Below the pieces are notes generated by a model, which was not told the DNA's origin, did not search any database, and was given only the letters and a program-made list of their open reading frames with translations. 64,000 bases of DNA, taken from assembly GCF_904846055.1 (NCBI RefSeq), contig NZ_CAJGYV010000001.1, positions 1 through 64,000 of the forward strand, given 5' to 3'. Both the position numbers and the translations under genes were made by a program. The number at the start of each line of letters is the position of its first letter. Position 1 is the first letter of the stretch. Shown piece by piece: positions 15,617-25,311 of the stretch. The stretch is from Psychrobacter ciconiae (lineage in GTDB: Bacteria > Pseudomonadota > Gammaproteobacteria > Pseudomonadales > Moraxellaceae).

Positions 15617-16716
15617 TATTCTTTTTTATTAGCAATTTGAGGTTTTATATCTTTTGATACCAAAAAAGGCGGCGTTGGTAGGATTTTCTGACAGCCATAA
15701 CCTTGGTTAGCCGAAATGCTAAAAGTTTTACTGATAGCGGCTAAACCATCTCGCAATTGATGACCTTTAATGGAAATAAATTCACGAGCTGGATTGCTAT
15801 ATTTGGGTGATTTTTTCCGATACTCATAAACGTTTAATACTTGCGGCGTTTGCTTTGGAAAATTATTCACCAAATAATTGTGATAAATCGATTGATAGTC
15901 TTTAGTGAATTTATTTTTTAGTACCCATGGTTTGTTATTGCTAATAAAGTGCAAAATATAGGGGTTAAACTCTTGAGTAAGTTTATAAGTTAGGGTGTGA
16001 ATCTGCCAGTTAAAATTAAACGGCAATAGGACAATGTCATTAAGCAAAGCCCCGTTTAAAGCCGACTGATCATGGCATTGAAGCTTATCAGCATGAGTAA
16101 ACGCGTAAGAAAAAACTTTGATTAATACTTGCTGATGATTATAATTTTTGGTATTGAGTAATAATACGCCAGAATTGCGATAAACGTGATCGAATTGATG
16201 ATAACCTCGAACGTAGTGATCTACTTTTTTCGCCGTAGGCTTCATGGTTGACTTAAATTTAAGCTCGATAATATCAGCCGCCGCCGCCACACAAAAATTG
16301 CTTGGAAATTGAGCGCAGCAAGCCATCATATCATCATAAAACGGTCGATTGATATACGTATCGGCGTCTAAATATATAATATAATCATAGGTTTGTGCAA
16401 AAATACTCGGTAAGAACAACCGATAATAAGCTGCTAAGCTAAGACTGCCAACAGGCATATGATCAATGCCTGTGATCGCCATTTCGATAAAGCGGATCGT
16501 TCCTGTCAAGAGCGCTTTTGGCACTTGGCTGATATCCGGCATACAAATGCAAATATCACAAGGCAGCGGTGAATGATGATCAATAAATTGGTTTGCCACA
16601 AAAATAGCAAAGGGTAAATAGTTGTTATCCACACAAAAAGCCAGCGTATTTTGGTGCTGAGCTTTACCGGTTTGATTGGTAATCACGGCGGAGATACGAT
16701 TGATAGCAGCGTCCAT
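15616..16716 (-). CDS. Glycosyltransferase family 8 protein
   Basis: A 366-residue GT8-type retaining glycosyltransferase of the LPS galactosyl/glucosyl group (LgtC/WaaJ-like). NTLAFCVDNNYLPF starts the nucleotide-sugar domain, and YIIYLDADTYINRPFY carries the DxD metal motif. SALNGALLNDIVLLPFNFNW and YILHFISNNKPW match the usual downstream GT8 blocks. The C-terminal 80 residues are basic and likely touch the membrane. It sits in a run of minus-strand LPS genes. Donor and acceptor cannot be read from sequence. Confidence 0.82.
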   Translation of the reverse strand: MDAAINRISAVITNQTGKAQHQNTLAFCVDNNYLPFAIFVANQFIDHHSPLPCDICICMPDISQVPKALLTGTIRFIEMAITGIDHMPVGSLSLAAYYRLFLPSIFAQTYDYIIYLDADTYINRPFYDDMMACCAQFPSNFCVAAAADIIELKFKSTMKPTAKKVDHYVRGYHQFDHVYRNSGVLLLNTKNYNHQQVLIKVFSYAFTHADKLQCHDQSALNGALLNDIVLLPFNFNWQIHTLTYKLTQEFNPYILHFISNNKPWVLKNKFTKDYQSIYHNYLVNNFPKQTPQVLNVYEYRKKSPKYSNPAREFISIKGHQLRDGLAAISKTFSISANQGYGCQKILPTPPFLVSKDIKPQIANKKE

Positions 16717-16736
16717 AATGACCCTTTATGAGTAAT

Positions 16737-17432
16737 TTAATCAACAGCGAGGATAAAACCAATCACTAAAATAGGGATAATAATGGCAGCCAACCCTAAG
16801 ACTCTATTACGTTTGCGAATAAGCTTACGGCGAAGTTTGGTTTGATTGCGGCTGGCTTGGTACTGCTCAATATAGATGTCGCCTTGATAATCTTTATCAA
16901 AAATCTTAATATAGCCTGCGCTTAGCGGCTCAATGCTTAAGGTATTATCAAGTTTGTTCATTGCCGCATCGAGGCTATCTTGATCCACCTGAGTGCGTTT
17001 GCCGTCTTGTTGCTCAACAATCCACTGTTTTACTAACTGGTGCGTGGCAGGCGTGTTATTAAAAAATAAGGTGCCCGCTAAATAGTCATGCGACATTCCT
17101 GGCATGCCTTTGGTGTTATAAAAAGCCACATCAGCGGTAATATGATTAAAATAATCCAGCGGCTTTCTCACTCGAGCGTCCGCATCCAAATATAAAATGC
17201 TTTTTTCAGGAAATTTTTGCAAGCAGTCTAAAATAAAATGCGGCTTAATTCGAGTATTGGCTTCCCAGTATCCCGCATCTTGCACTTCTTTAAAATAATA
17301 GCTGATATTAAAGTCATCTAACGTTTGTTTTAATGCTTTAGCATGATCTAAATAACTTTGGGTATAAAAGCAGCACACCAAAAAGCGGTCGGTATCGTTG
17401 ATATGTTGAAAATCGGCATGCGATGTTGTCAT
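16737..17432 (-). CDS. Putative glycosyltransferase with C-terminal membrane anchor
   Basis: A 231-residue protein with a GT-A nucleotide-sugar fold: FLVCCFYTQSYLDHA at the start and SILYLDADARVRKPLDYF with a DxD motif. DYLAGTLFFNNTPAT and QVDQDSLDAAM follow, in the order seen in GT8/GT77-like transferases. A basic stretch (RRKLIRKRNR) leads into one hydrophobic helix at the C terminus, so the enzyme probably sits on the inner face of the membrane. I use the ATG at 17432, which has an AGGGG ribosome-binding site, instead of the longer frame to 17471. Function in LPS core or capsule synthesis is inferred from its neighbours. Confidence 0.68.
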   Translation of the reverse strand: MTTSHADFQHINDTDRFLVCCFYTQSYLDHAKALKQTLDDFNISYYFKEVQDAGYWEANTRIKPHFILDCLQKFPEKSILYLDADARVRKPLDYFNHITADVAFYNTKGMPGMSHDYLAGTLFFNNTPATHQLVKQWIVEQQDGKRTQVDQDSLDAAMNKLDNTLSIEPLSAGYIKIFDKDYQGDIYIEQYQASRNQTKLRRKLIRKRNRVLGLAAIIIPILVIGFILAVD

Positions 17433-17576
17433 GATAGTGCCCCTTAATCGCCTATGGCTAAACTTACCCAAACTTAATGATTATGACTTTAACATGATGA
17501 TTTAAGCCAAGTTATAGCATTAAGTGAGGCGATTTTATCAGCTTTAGTACGGGGATCATAGTCAAAACTGAGATTT

Positions 17577-18449
17577 TCAAAGCCATTTTAAAGGCTCAGG
17601 CTTCAACGACGTGAATAAATCTTTGGAGATGGGGGAGTGATTAATAACGGCAACGCCGTGCTGCTGATAAACCTCACCTAACAAATTAAATGAGGGCACG
17701 ATACGCTCATAAATGGCTTTTTCAAGTTTGGATGGCGCTTGGTTTTTAGCATTTTCATAAAACCTTGGCTGAGCGCTGTTTAATAAATCAATGCCAAATA
17801 AATGAATGGCTGCTGCTTTTTTGCTAAAGGCAAGCTGAGCTGCCACATAAGCCACCGTTCCTGCTTCAATAAAGCCGTGGGTGACGTCGAGTGATACGCC
17901 AATTGGTGCAGGTTTATGATTGGTATCAATAACAAAATTTGGATCGCTGGCAAATGAAATTAGCGGTTTTTTGCGATTAAGCCAAGTATTTTTAAAATTG
18001 AGTTTTTGAAATAAGGTCTGATTGGCTTTTACGCCCCAAGGTCGGTCTACAGGAAACAGCAGCGTCATGGCAGAGTGATAGTTGAACATCATATCAGGAT
18101 ACAGTTTAGCAAGCGCTTCAAAAACAGCAGCGGTGGCAAAAAGGGGCTGACCGGAATAATAGCTCGTTAAAATGTCTTGTTGATGACTGATAAAGCGCGC
18201 ATCACTGATCACAAAGCCTGCCACATGATCAAAATCATACTGACTTTGCAAGCTGATACTGCCATTAACAAATATCGTCGGTCGTGAAAGCTGCTCTGGC
18301 GAAAACGTTTGCTCTAGTACCGAGGGTCCTGAGGCAATAATATTGACCGAGTGTTGGTTTAAGCTTTGGGCGTCAACCAGCGAATTAAACGCCAGAATTT
18401 GAATACGCTGATTGTTAATATCAAATTCAGCAAAAGCAGGAAATGCCAA
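17577..18449 (-). CDS. Putative LPS core biosynthesis protein (WaaZ/DUF115-like)
   Basis: A 290-residue protein without membrane segments. SVNIIASGPSVLEQ and TIFVNGSISL resemble the nucleotide-binding region of DUF115/WaaZ-type proteins, some of which transfer a third Kdo residue to LPS. VAYVAAQLAFSKKAAAIHLFGIDL is a second conserved-looking block. No ATG is suitably placed. A GGAG motif six bases before the TTG at 18449 favours that start over the TTG at 18461. It lies 33 bp after a glycosyltransferase gene in the LPS cluster. The family call is tentative. Confidence 0.5.
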   Translation of the reverse strand: MAFPAFAEFDINNQRIQILAFNSLVDAQSLNQHSVNIIASGPSVLEQTFSPEQLSRPTIFVNGSISLQSQYDFDHVAGFVISDARFISHQQDILTSYYSGQPLFATAAVFEALAKLYPDMMFNYHSAMTLLFPVDRPWGVKANQTLFQKLNFKNTWLNRKKPLISFASDPNFVIDTNHKPAPIGVSLDVTHGFIEAGTVAYVAAQLAFSKKAAAIHLFGIDLLNSAQPRFYENAKNQAPSKLEKAIYERIVPSFNLLGEVYQQHGVAVINHSPISKDLFTSLKPEPLKWL

Positions 18450-18482
18450 GACGAACTCCAAATTGGGTTAAATTATAACCGA

Positions 18483-19259
18483 TTAATGCCAATGTTCTTG
18501 AAGCCACGGGCTTGGCAAAACACGCCGATACCACTTGCCGCCGCCGCCTGTGATGGCATCGGGCGGGTTGATTTCGCCATGAAAGATGACAATTTTTGCG
18601 CCGGTAGGTAATGTTGGTGCCTGAACAACATTGAGCAAAGGCGGCGCCATGCACTGATATTTAAAGCTCACGCACCACGATTTATCCCAATATTCAAGGT
18701 GGTGATGCTCGCGTAAATAATTGGACAAATAAGCTTGTTCATGACGAACTTCTTTGCGAATAGTTTCAAAATTGCGCTCAAAATTGGCAAGTAGATCAGG
18801 ATACGTATTCATCCCAACTTTGAAGCGATACACTGAGCTGTTACCAATCATCCGCCACGGCTTTTTCCAATCGCGGATAATGACCACGCTATCATTATGG
18901 TCAGCTTGATAGGTAAAAAAGCCGTCAATGTTATCAACAATCACGATATCAATATCTAAAAATAGCGCGACACCTTTTAAACCGTACAATTCAGGCTTGA
19001 ACGTCGTCAGTTTTTTCCAGCCGCGCTCAGGGAGGTTGGCAGGCAGATTCAGTTCAGGGATAGGAAAGCACTTAATATCGGGGTGAATATCAGTATCGTC
19101 ATCAGTGAGGCAAACCATTTGAAAATCGAGCGTTAAGTGCCGATTGACCATATTATATAAGCGATTGACAAATTCCGCGCCGTATTTGCTGCCCCATTTC
19201 ATACAGATGATATAGCGCTGCTCAATTTCGGAATTATGAAAATCGGAATGGTCTGTCAT
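18483..19259 (-). CDS. Putative glycosyltransferase
   Basis: A 258-residue cytoplasmic protein. RYIICMKWGSKYGAEFVNRLYNMV, MVCLTDDD and VALFLDIDIVIVDNIDGFF (DxD-type acidic motif) are the pattern of GT-A glycosyltransferases that modify LPS or capsule. FHGEINPPDA near the end resembles the HG motif that closes the active site in related enzymes. It follows the acyltransferase gene by 110 bp on the same strand. Sugar specificity is unknown. Confidence 0.65.
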   Translation of the reverse strand: MTDHSDFHNSEIEQRYIICMKWGSKYGAEFVNRLYNMVNRHLTLDFQMVCLTDDDTDIHPDIKCFPIPELNLPANLPERGWKKLTTFKPELYGLKGVALFLDIDIVIVDNIDGFFTYQADHNDSVVIIRDWKKPWRMIGNSSVYRFKVGMNTYPDLLANFERNFETIRKEVRHEQAYLSNYLREHHHLEYWDKSWCVSFKYQCMAPPLLNVVQAPTLPTGAKIVIFHGEINPPDAITGGGGKWYRRVLPSPWLQEHWH

Positions 19260-19369
19260 GGTACTCTCAAAATCGCTAAAAATACGATTAGTTTAGCATG
19301 ATTTGCCTACGAATAAAGACGATTAAACATTAGAAATATCGTTACCGTAAAAAGCTTATTTAAATAACG

Positions 19370-20278
19370 CTAAGCTTTTGATTTAATAAAATCGTTTAAG
19401 TCGGAGGGAGGGGCGATATAAGGATTGCCAAGGCTAGGGATATGCTTAAACCTGCGATAGCCCCACATATAATGGCTAAAATGAGCGTTAATCATAGTCT
19501 CCATGGCAGTATTAAGAGCAGCGCTTGAAACTTCAGCTTTTCTATCATAAAGCTTGGAGTCATCAAGCTTGTAGCAATAAATGTCAAAGCCTTTGTTGTC
19601 ATCTCGGCGAATGCAAGATAGACCGACCAAAGCGCAGCGTGTTTTGCTGGCAAGCTTTGAAGCTAGGGTGCTGGTGAGTGTCTCAATACCAAAAAAGGGC
19701 ACAATAACGCCGCCTGATGGTTCAGGGACATGGTCAGGTAAGATAATGCTAAAGCCGCCTTGTTTAAGGGTTTTAAAAATGGCTTTGACGCCGCTTGCGT
19801 CCGTTGGAACAAGTGTGGCACTGAGACGCTCGCGACCTTGAAGCACAAAGTCATTGGTCACTTTGCCTTTGACGGGCTTATACATGATGGTTGGCGCACC
19901 AAACTGGTTGAGCCAAGCGTTCATAATCTCCCAAGTACCAAGGTGCGGAACGATGGCAAGCATGCCGTTTGGGTTTGCAAGACCTTGTTGCAAAATGTCG
20001 ATGTTATGAACATCTTTGATTTGCTCAATGCTCCAATCAGGCGGCATTGCCCAGCTTTTCACAGACTCAACCGTGCTTAAGCATTGGTTTTGGATGATTT
20101 CTGTAATGAGTTGCTGTTTTTTAGCATGATCAGTATTTGGAGCGATTAATGCTAAATTAGTCGTAATGGTGCGCGTGATGCTCAGGTTCGGCAGTAACAT
20201 CATCAGCCAAGCAATCATTCGTGCCAGCATCTGAAGTACGGATAGTGGCACGAACCTAAAGATCTGATAGGGGTTCAT
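19370..20278 (-). CDS. Lipid A acyltransferase of the LpxL/HtrB family
   Basis: A 302-residue inner-membrane acyltransferase of the LpxL/LpxM/MsbB superfamily, expected to add a secondary acyl chain to lipid A. One N-terminal hydrophobic segment (about residues 12-32) precedes the catalytic HxxxxE motif in AIVPHLGTWEIMN (His112 and Glu117). MYKPVK and ILPDHVPEPSGGVIVPFFG follow as in the family, and YMWGYRRFKHIPS near the end is the family's C-terminal WxxRRFK signature. It lies 72 bp after aspS and before the LPS transferases. Which acyl position it fills is not evident. Confidence 0.88.
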   Translation of the reverse strand: MNPYQIFRFVPLSVLQMLARMIAWLMMLLPNLSITRTITTNLALIAPNTDHAKKQQLITEIIQNQCLSTVESVKSWAMPPDWSIEQIKDVHNIDILQQGLANPNGMLAIVPHLGTWEIMNAWLNQFGAPTIMYKPVKGKVTNDFVLQGRERLSATLVPTDASGVKAIFKTLKQGGFSIILPDHVPEPSGGVIVPFFGIETLTSTLASKLASKTRCALVGLSCIRRDDNKGFDIYCYKLDDSKLYDRKAEVSSAALNTAMETMINAHFSHYMWGYRRFKHIPSLGNPYIAPPSDLNDFIKSKA

Positions 20279-20350
20279 GAAGAGTCACAAACCCTAGTTG
20301 CTAAAGCGAAAAACAACATAATACTAATTTAGTTAACCTTTTATTTGATC

Positions 20351-22192
20351 TTATTCTGACTGAGCTTTTTCGCGAACGCGAATGCCAAGCTCGCGAAGCT
20401 GTTTGTTATCAACTTCGGCAGGGGCTTGAGTAAGCGGACAGTCGGCGGTCTTGGTTTTTGGGAACGCAATCACATCGCGGATTGAGCTTGCGCCAACCAT
20501 TAGCATAATCAGACGATCCAAACCAAACGCTAGACCACCGTGCGGCGGCGCACCGAATTTTAGGGCGTCAAGTAAGAAGCTAAACTTGTCTTTGGCTTCC
20601 TCTTCGTCAATCCCTAAAGCTTCAAACACTGCTTGCTGCATTTCAAGGGTGTTGATACGCAAGCTGCCACCACCAACTTCGGTACCGTTTAACACCATAT
20701 CATAGGCGATCGATAGCGCCGTTTCTGGGCTTTCTTTAAGCTCGCTCACCGAACCTTTTGGCTTAGTAAACGGGTGGTGCATCGATGTCCATTTGCCATC
20801 GTCAGTTTCTTCAAACATGGGGAAGTCGGTGACCCAAAGCGGCGCCCAAGCACAAGTTTCAAGCTCTAAATCAAGCCCGATTTTTTGACGAAGCGCGCCC
20901 ATAGCATCGTTGACCACACGGGCTTTGTCAGCACCGAAGAAAATAATGTCGCCATTTTCAGCTTGGGTGCGTTCAATCAAGCTTGCAAGAACGTCATCGG
21001 TCATGTTTTTAATAATGGGTGATTGAAGCCCTGAGTCTTGGTCAACGCCGTTGTTGATTTTACTGGTGTCGTTAACTTTAATATAAGCCAAACCGCGAGC
21101 GCCATAAATACCAACGAACTTGGTATACTCATCGATTTGTTTTCGGCTCAATGCCCCGCCGTTTGGAACGCGAAGGGCAGCAACGCGACCTTTTGGATCG
21201 TTGGCAGGTCCTGAGAATACTTTAAAATCAACAGATTTCATCAAGTCAGCCACATCAACTAATTTTAATGGGATTCTTAAATCTGGCTTGTCCGAGGCGT
21301 AATCGCGCATGGCTTCCGCGTAAGTCAATCGCGGAAATTCAGGCAGCTCAACATCAAGCATCGTTTTGAATAAATGCTTAATTAACCCTTCGTTGAGGCT
21401 CATGATTTCTTCTTCGGTTAAAAAAGAGGTCTCAATATCAACTTGGGTAAATTCGGGCTGACGGTCAGCGCGTAAATCTTCATCGCGGAAGCACTTAGCG
21501 ATTTGGTAGTAGCGGTCAAATCCTGACACCATAAGCAATTGCTTGAACAGCTGAGGCGATTGCGGCAGGGCAAAAAAGTTTCCCGGACGCGTTCGTGACG
21601 GCACTAAGTAATCACGAGCACCCTCAGGCGTTGCTCGGGTCAAAATCGGCGTTTCAACGTCTAAGAAGCCATGGTCATCTAAATATCGGCGAATGGCAGA
21701 GGTGGCGCGAGCACGAAATACCATTCGATCTTGCATTTGCGGGCGGCGCATATCAAGATAGCGATACTTTAAGCGCAAATCTTCAGAAGCAGTGGTAGTG
21801 TCATCATTGAGCGGAAACGGCGGCGTTTCAGACTTAGCAAGCACTTCAATTTGTTTGCCAAGCAGCTCAACTTGACCGCTAACCATGCTTGAGTTTTCTG
21901 TGCCTTCATAGCGGCGACGGACGCGGCCGGTGATTTTTAGTACGTATTCAGGGCGTGCGGCGTCAGCGGTGGCAAAGGCTTCTGGCGTATCAGGGTCAAC
22001 AACCACCTGCAAGATGCCCGCGCGGTCACGCATGTCTAAAAAAATGACACCGCCGTGGTCGCGGCGACGATGAACCCAGCCGACGATAGTTATGGTTTTA
22101 TCAAGCAAGCGCTCATTCACCGCGCCGCAGTATTCATCGCGGTTTTCACTTGTGGTTATCAAATCTTTTGGTGTCTGATTGCTTTGCGTCAT
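20351..22192 (-). CDS. aspS: Aspartyl-tRNA synthetase
   Basis: Class II synthetase that charges tRNA-Asp (and possibly tRNA-Asn). The 613 residues show the OB-fold anticodon domain with [22 protein letters not shown], motif 2 [20 protein letters not shown], the bacterial GAD insert, and motif 3 [16 protein letters not shown] use the ATG at 22192 (MTQSNQTP). The longer frame to 22294 adds residues not seen in AspRS. The start is about 300 bp from the divergent sohB-like gene. It heads the long minus-strand run of envelope genes, with only 72 bp to the next. Confidence 0.95.
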   Translation of the reverse strand: MTQSNQTPKDLITTSENRDEYCGAVNERLLDKTITIVGWVHRRRDHGGVIFLDMRDRAGILQVVVDPDTPEAFATADAARPEYVLKITGRVRRRYEGTENSSMVSGQVELLGKQIEVLAKSETPPFPLNDDTTTASEDLRLKYRYLDMRRPQMQDRMVFRARATSAIRRYLDDHGFLDVETPILTRATPEGARDYLVPSRTRPGNFFALPQSPQLFKQLLMVSGFDRYYQIAKCFRDEDLRADRQPEFTQVDIETSFLTEEEIMSLNEGLIKHLFKTMLDVELPEFPRLTYAEAMRDYASDKPDLRIPLKLVDVADLMKSVDFKVFSGPANDPKGRVAALRVPNGGALSRKQIDEYTKFVGIYGARGLAYIKVNDTSKINNGVDQDSGLQSPIIKNMTDDVLASLIERTQAENGDIIFFGADKARVVNDAMGALRQKIGLDLELETCAWAPLWVTDFPMFEETDDGKWTSMHHPFTKPKGSVSELKESPETALSIAYDMVLNGTEVGGGSLRINTLEMQQAVFEALGIDEEEAKDKFSFLLDALKFGAPPHGGLAFGLDRLIMLMVGASSIRDVIAFPKTKTADCPLTQAPAEVDNKQLRELGIRVREKAQSE

Positions 22193-22496
22193 CGTTTGGT
22201 TTTCCAGTTCCAAGCCCAATTCAAAAGTCGCCCTAATCAGCGTTTTTTGGCAAAAAACAACCAAAAAGCGCCAACATCGCAGTTTTGCTGCCATGGCGAT
22301 AAAAATAAATCTAAACGCGTATTATGCCTAATGTGCCCCTGTTATACAACTCTCAAGCTCAATCGATGCTCAATTGCGCTGATATTTGCCACAATTCATC
22401 ACCAAATCTTGCTTGCAATCTATCGCTTAGCGCCGCATATTATTTGCAATTATTTTTTGAGAAAGTTTTTTACCATTTACTAATAAGGATAAAACG
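22193..22496. other. Divergent promoter region between aspS and the sohB-like gene
   Basis: About 300 bases, A/T-rich toward the right end. It must contain both promoters. Open frames cross it but have no ribosome-binding site or family motif, and I see no RNA gene. Confidence 0.5.
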
Positions 22497-23480
22497 ATGT
22501 TGTCACCAGCACCCAAAAACCCCGTTGAGCTGAAAATTACGCACCTTAATAAGGTTCAAAATCAGCGCCAAGCGCATGTGGTTGAAGCCACCAAAGGCAA
22601 AGCGGCGCTCAAACTATTTAAAAAGCAACAGGAAAAACAACTCGCTAAAAAAGCTAAGCCAAGTTTTAAGCAAAAGCTAAAAAAGAAAGCTAACGAAGAC
22701 AGCAATCAGCAAGTGTTTGTTTTAGATTTTGATGGCGATATGAAAGCCACTGCCGTTAAGCATCTGCGCGATGAAATCAGCACTTTGATTAGTACCGCAA
22801 ATAAAGGTGATGAAGTCATCATTCGCCTCGAATCCTCAGGCGGCTTGGTGCATAGCTATGGTTTGGCAGCGGCTCAGCTTGCAAGGCTTAAAGACGCTGG
22901 ACTTAAGCTTACCGTTTGCGTGGACAAGGTTGCCGCAAGTGGCGGTTATATGATGGCCTGCGTTGCCGATACGATTATCGCCGCGCCTTTTGCGGTTATT
23001 GGCTCAATCGGTGTGGTGTCGCAATTGCCAAACTTTCATAAGTGGCTTAAAAACCATGATGTGGATTATGAAATGTTTACCGCAGGGGATTATAAGCGCA
23101 CGGTGACGGTGTTTGGAGAAAATGATGATAATGACCGCGCCAAATATCAAGAAGAGCTTGAACAGACCCATTTGCTGTTTAAAGATTTTGTCAATCGCTA
23201 TCGCAACATGCTTGATTTGGATAAAGTGGCAACCGGTGAGCACTGGTATGGCGAGGATGCCTTGCATTTAAATCTTGTTGACCGCTTACAAACTTCCGAC
23301 AGCTACATTTTAGAGCGCATGGCAGACCATGAGGTTTATGCGCTGCAATCGCGGCAAAAGCCCACGCTTGCTGAAAAACTTGGGCTGTCGCAAGCTGCTG
23401 AAGCGGGACTCAATATTGCCATTGATAAAATTCCTGAATTGGTAAGCAAAATCGAAATGGCTCAACGCTTATTAAAATAG
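22497..23480 (+). CDS. S49 family peptidase, SohB-like but without the membrane anchor
   Basis: A 327-residue serine protease of the S49 (SppA/SohB) family. VFVLDFDGDMKATAVKHLRDEI, then RLESSGGLVHSYGLAAAQL and DKVAASGGYMMACVAD (nucleophile about Ser148), and TAGDYKRTVTVFGEN (general base about Lys200), give a complete catalytic dyad. E. coli SohB has an N-terminal transmembrane helix before a SohB-specific domain. Here the first 70 residues are very basic and polar, and an in-frame stop lies upstream of the ATG, so the protein appears cytoplasmic or peripherally bound. TAAGGA precedes the start. Confidence 0.85.
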   Translation: MLSPAPKNPVELKITHLNKVQNQRQAHVVEATKGKAALKLFKKQQEKQLAKKAKPSFKQKLKKKANEDSNQQVFVLDFDGDMKATAVKHLRDEISTLISTANKGDEVIIRLESSGGLVHSYGLAAAQLARLKDAGLKLTVCVDKVAASGGYMMACVADTIIAAPFAVIGSIGVVSQLPNFHKWLKNHDVDYEMFTAGDYKRTVTVFGENDDNDRAKYQEELEQTHLLFKDFVNRYRNMLDLDKVATGEHWYGEDALHLNLVDRLQTSDSYILERMADHEVYALQSRQKPTLAEKLGLSQAAEAGLNIAIDKIPELVSKIEMAQRLLK

Positions 23481-23528
23481 CAGTTTTTGCGGATTAATGA
23501 TAAACGTTGGTTCATTTTTTATGGTTTT

Positions 23529-23559
23529 AAAGCGTTGTCGCGACCGGCAGCGCTTTTTT
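23529..23559 (+). terminator. Terminator of the sohB-like gene
   Basis: An 11-bp stem (AAAGCGTTGTC with GGCAGCGCTTT, three G-T pairs) with a 6-nt loop and a run of six T, 49 bp after the stop codon. Confidence 0.8.
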
Positions 23560-23715
23560 AATTTTTCTTAACGTATCTTGAAACAATATCAGTATTTACA
23601 ACCAAGCGTATTTACAATAGTCTAGCATTCTTAGATGAAACTATGCTTTTTTTATGCTGCTGTCGTCAGCGCATCAGATGAAAGATAATAAAGTTGAGGA
23701 TGGAAAAGAACTGCT

Positions 23716-24585
23716 ATGCAACAAAAACTGATCAGTAAGCTGACCCATGCTGCCCAATATGGTCGTGAACAAGCTTTCGGTGCTATTTTGCCAGAGCGCT
23801 ATCTAAAAAAGCTTGAAAAAGCAACGGTTGGTCGCGGTAAAACGGTACTGATTACCGGTGCAAGTTCAGGAATCGGCGAGGGCATGGCACGAGTTTTTGC
23901 AAAACTTGGTTATAATTTGGCGATTTGTGCGCGTCGAACTGACCGACTAGAGCAGCTAAAAGTCGAGCTGTTAAAGCAGTATCCGGACATTCAAATTGAA
24001 TATTTGGCGCTTGATGTGAGTGATTATAACGCTGTATTTCGGGTGTTTAAAGAGTTTGCTCAGCTTTTTGGTCAGCTTGATAAAGTTATTGTGAATGCTG
24101 GTATCGGTGACAGTCGCCAAATTGGCAAAGGTCGTTTTGAGACCAACCGCAAGACTGCGGAAGTAAATTTTATTGGGGCGCTTGCCCAGTGTGAGGCAGC
24201 GATGCAGATTTTTCGAGCGCAAAACGCAGGGCAGTTGGTGGTCATTTCGAGCATGTCAGCGATGCGCGGGCTACCAAAACACATGACCACTTATGGCGCG
24301 ACCAAAGCCGGACTTGCTTATTTGGCAGAAGGTATCCGCGCGGATATGCTGCTCAATAAATTGCCGATAAAGGTATCGACCATTTATCCAGGTTACATCC
24401 GCACCGAAATCAACACCAATGCCAAGCCGTTACCGTTTCAGGTAGATGCCGAAACCGGAACCAATGCCATTGTTGCGGCTATTGAGGCCGAAGTCGATGA
24501 GGCTTGCGTTCCAAGTCTGCCATGGTCAATAGTTGGTCAAGCAATGAAGCGCTTACCGCTAAATATTGTGAATAGAATCAGCTAA
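23716..24585 (+). CDS. Short-chain dehydrogenase/reductase
   Basis: A 289-residue classical SDR oxidoreductase. VLITGASSGIGEGMARVFAKLG is the NAD(P)-binding TGxxxGIG motif, followed by CARRTDRL (the Arg pair suggests NADP), VIVNAGIGDS, a catalytic Ser in VVISSMSAMRG, and YGATKAG with the YxxxK pair. About 40 extra residues at the N terminus, before the Rossmann motif, are unusual. The substrate cannot be told. It has its own terminator and is not linked to a pathway operon. Confidence 0.88.
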   Translation: MQQKLISKLTHAAQYGREQAFGAILPERYLKKLEKATVGRGKTVLITGASSGIGEGMARVFAKLGYNLAICARRTDRLEQLKVELLKQYPDIQIEYLALDVSDYNAVFRVFKEFAQLFGQLDKVIVNAGIGDSRQIGKGRFETNRKTAEVNFIGALAQCEAAMQIFRAQNAGQLVVISSMSAMRGLPKHMTTYGATKAGLAYLAEGIRADMLLNKLPIKVSTIYPGYIRTEINTNAKPLPFQVDAETGTNAIVAAIEAEVDEACVPSLPWSIVGQAMKRLPLNIVNRIS

Positions 24586-24615
24586 ATACCTATTAATCTA
24601 ACTACCTAAAACATC

Positions 24616-24647
24616 AAGCCTGACCACAGTAGCGCTCAGGCTTTTTT
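24616..24647. terminator. Terminator between the SDR and thioesterase genes
   Basis: An 8-bp stem (AAGCCTGA / TCAGGCTT) with a 12-nt loop and six T, shared by the converging SDR and thioesterase genes. Confidence 0.75.
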
Positions 24648-24660
24648 GCTTGGGAGAAAT

Positions 24661-25155
24661 TTAATTGTTAAGTGGTTGCTGATTGAGCGTGTTTTGGATG
24701 ATATCATGAAGCTTTTTTGGCACGCGAATGGGACGAATATTGCCGCTTGCAGAATTTGCGTCTGAACCGGCTTGGTTTTCAACGCAAGCAATGATGATTT
24801 TAGCGTGACTTAATACTGTCGATGCGCCATTTTTATCATCTTTTCGGTGAATGCTTTGATGGAAAATCAAACTTGCAGGTTTAACGTCGATGTGGTCAAT
24901 TTGAACCGTTATCCGTTCATCGAGTAAAATGGCTTTTTGGTATTTGATGTCGATTTGACTGACCACAAAATGTTGTAAGTTGCCTTCTTCACTGGTTAAA
25001 AAATAAGTATTTAGCCCAATCTTGGTTAAGTAATCGCGGCGGCAGTTTTCGAAAAATACCAAATGATTGGCATGATAAACAATGCCGCCGGCGTCGGTGT
25101 GATTGATATAGATTTGATAGTCGGTGGCAAATACAGGCGCGGTTACGTCAGTCAT
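24661..25155 (-). CDS. Acyl-CoA thioesterase, YbgC/4HBT family
   Basis: A 164-residue hot-dog fold thioesterase. YQIYINHTDAGGIVYHANHLVFFE contains the catalytic Asp in the HTDAGGIVYHAN motif of the 4-hydroxybenzoyl-CoA thioesterase/YbgC group, and the following YLTKIG also fits. YbgC in other bacteria belongs to the tol-pal operon; here no tol genes are adjacent. The C-terminal 30 residues are a polar extension. The exact acyl-CoA substrate is unknown. Confidence 0.87.
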   Translation of the reverse strand: MTDVTAPVFATDYQIYINHTDAGGIVYHANHLVFFENCRRDYLTKIGLNTYFLTSEEGNLQHFVVSQIDIKYQKAILLDERITVQIDHIDVKPASLIFHQSIHRKDDKNGASTVLSHAKIIIACVENQAGSDANSASGNIRPIRVPKKLHDIIQNTLNQQPLNN

Positions 25156-25311
25156 AAGTTAGCTTCTCTTAAAATTACGATTAAGATGGTGATCATTGAA
25201 TGATGATATGAATTAGCAATCAATTAACTTAGCATAATAAATGTAGTGCCGGCTAAAATTTACCGCCGCGCTAAGTCACTTGTCATAAAGCAGTTTAAAA
25301 TAGGATTTTTC

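Noticed and set aside
22055..22533. Open frames crossing the aspS-sohB spacer
   Set aside because: One overlaps aspS on the opposite strand, neither has a ribosome-binding site, and neither supplies the missing SohB membrane helix in frame.
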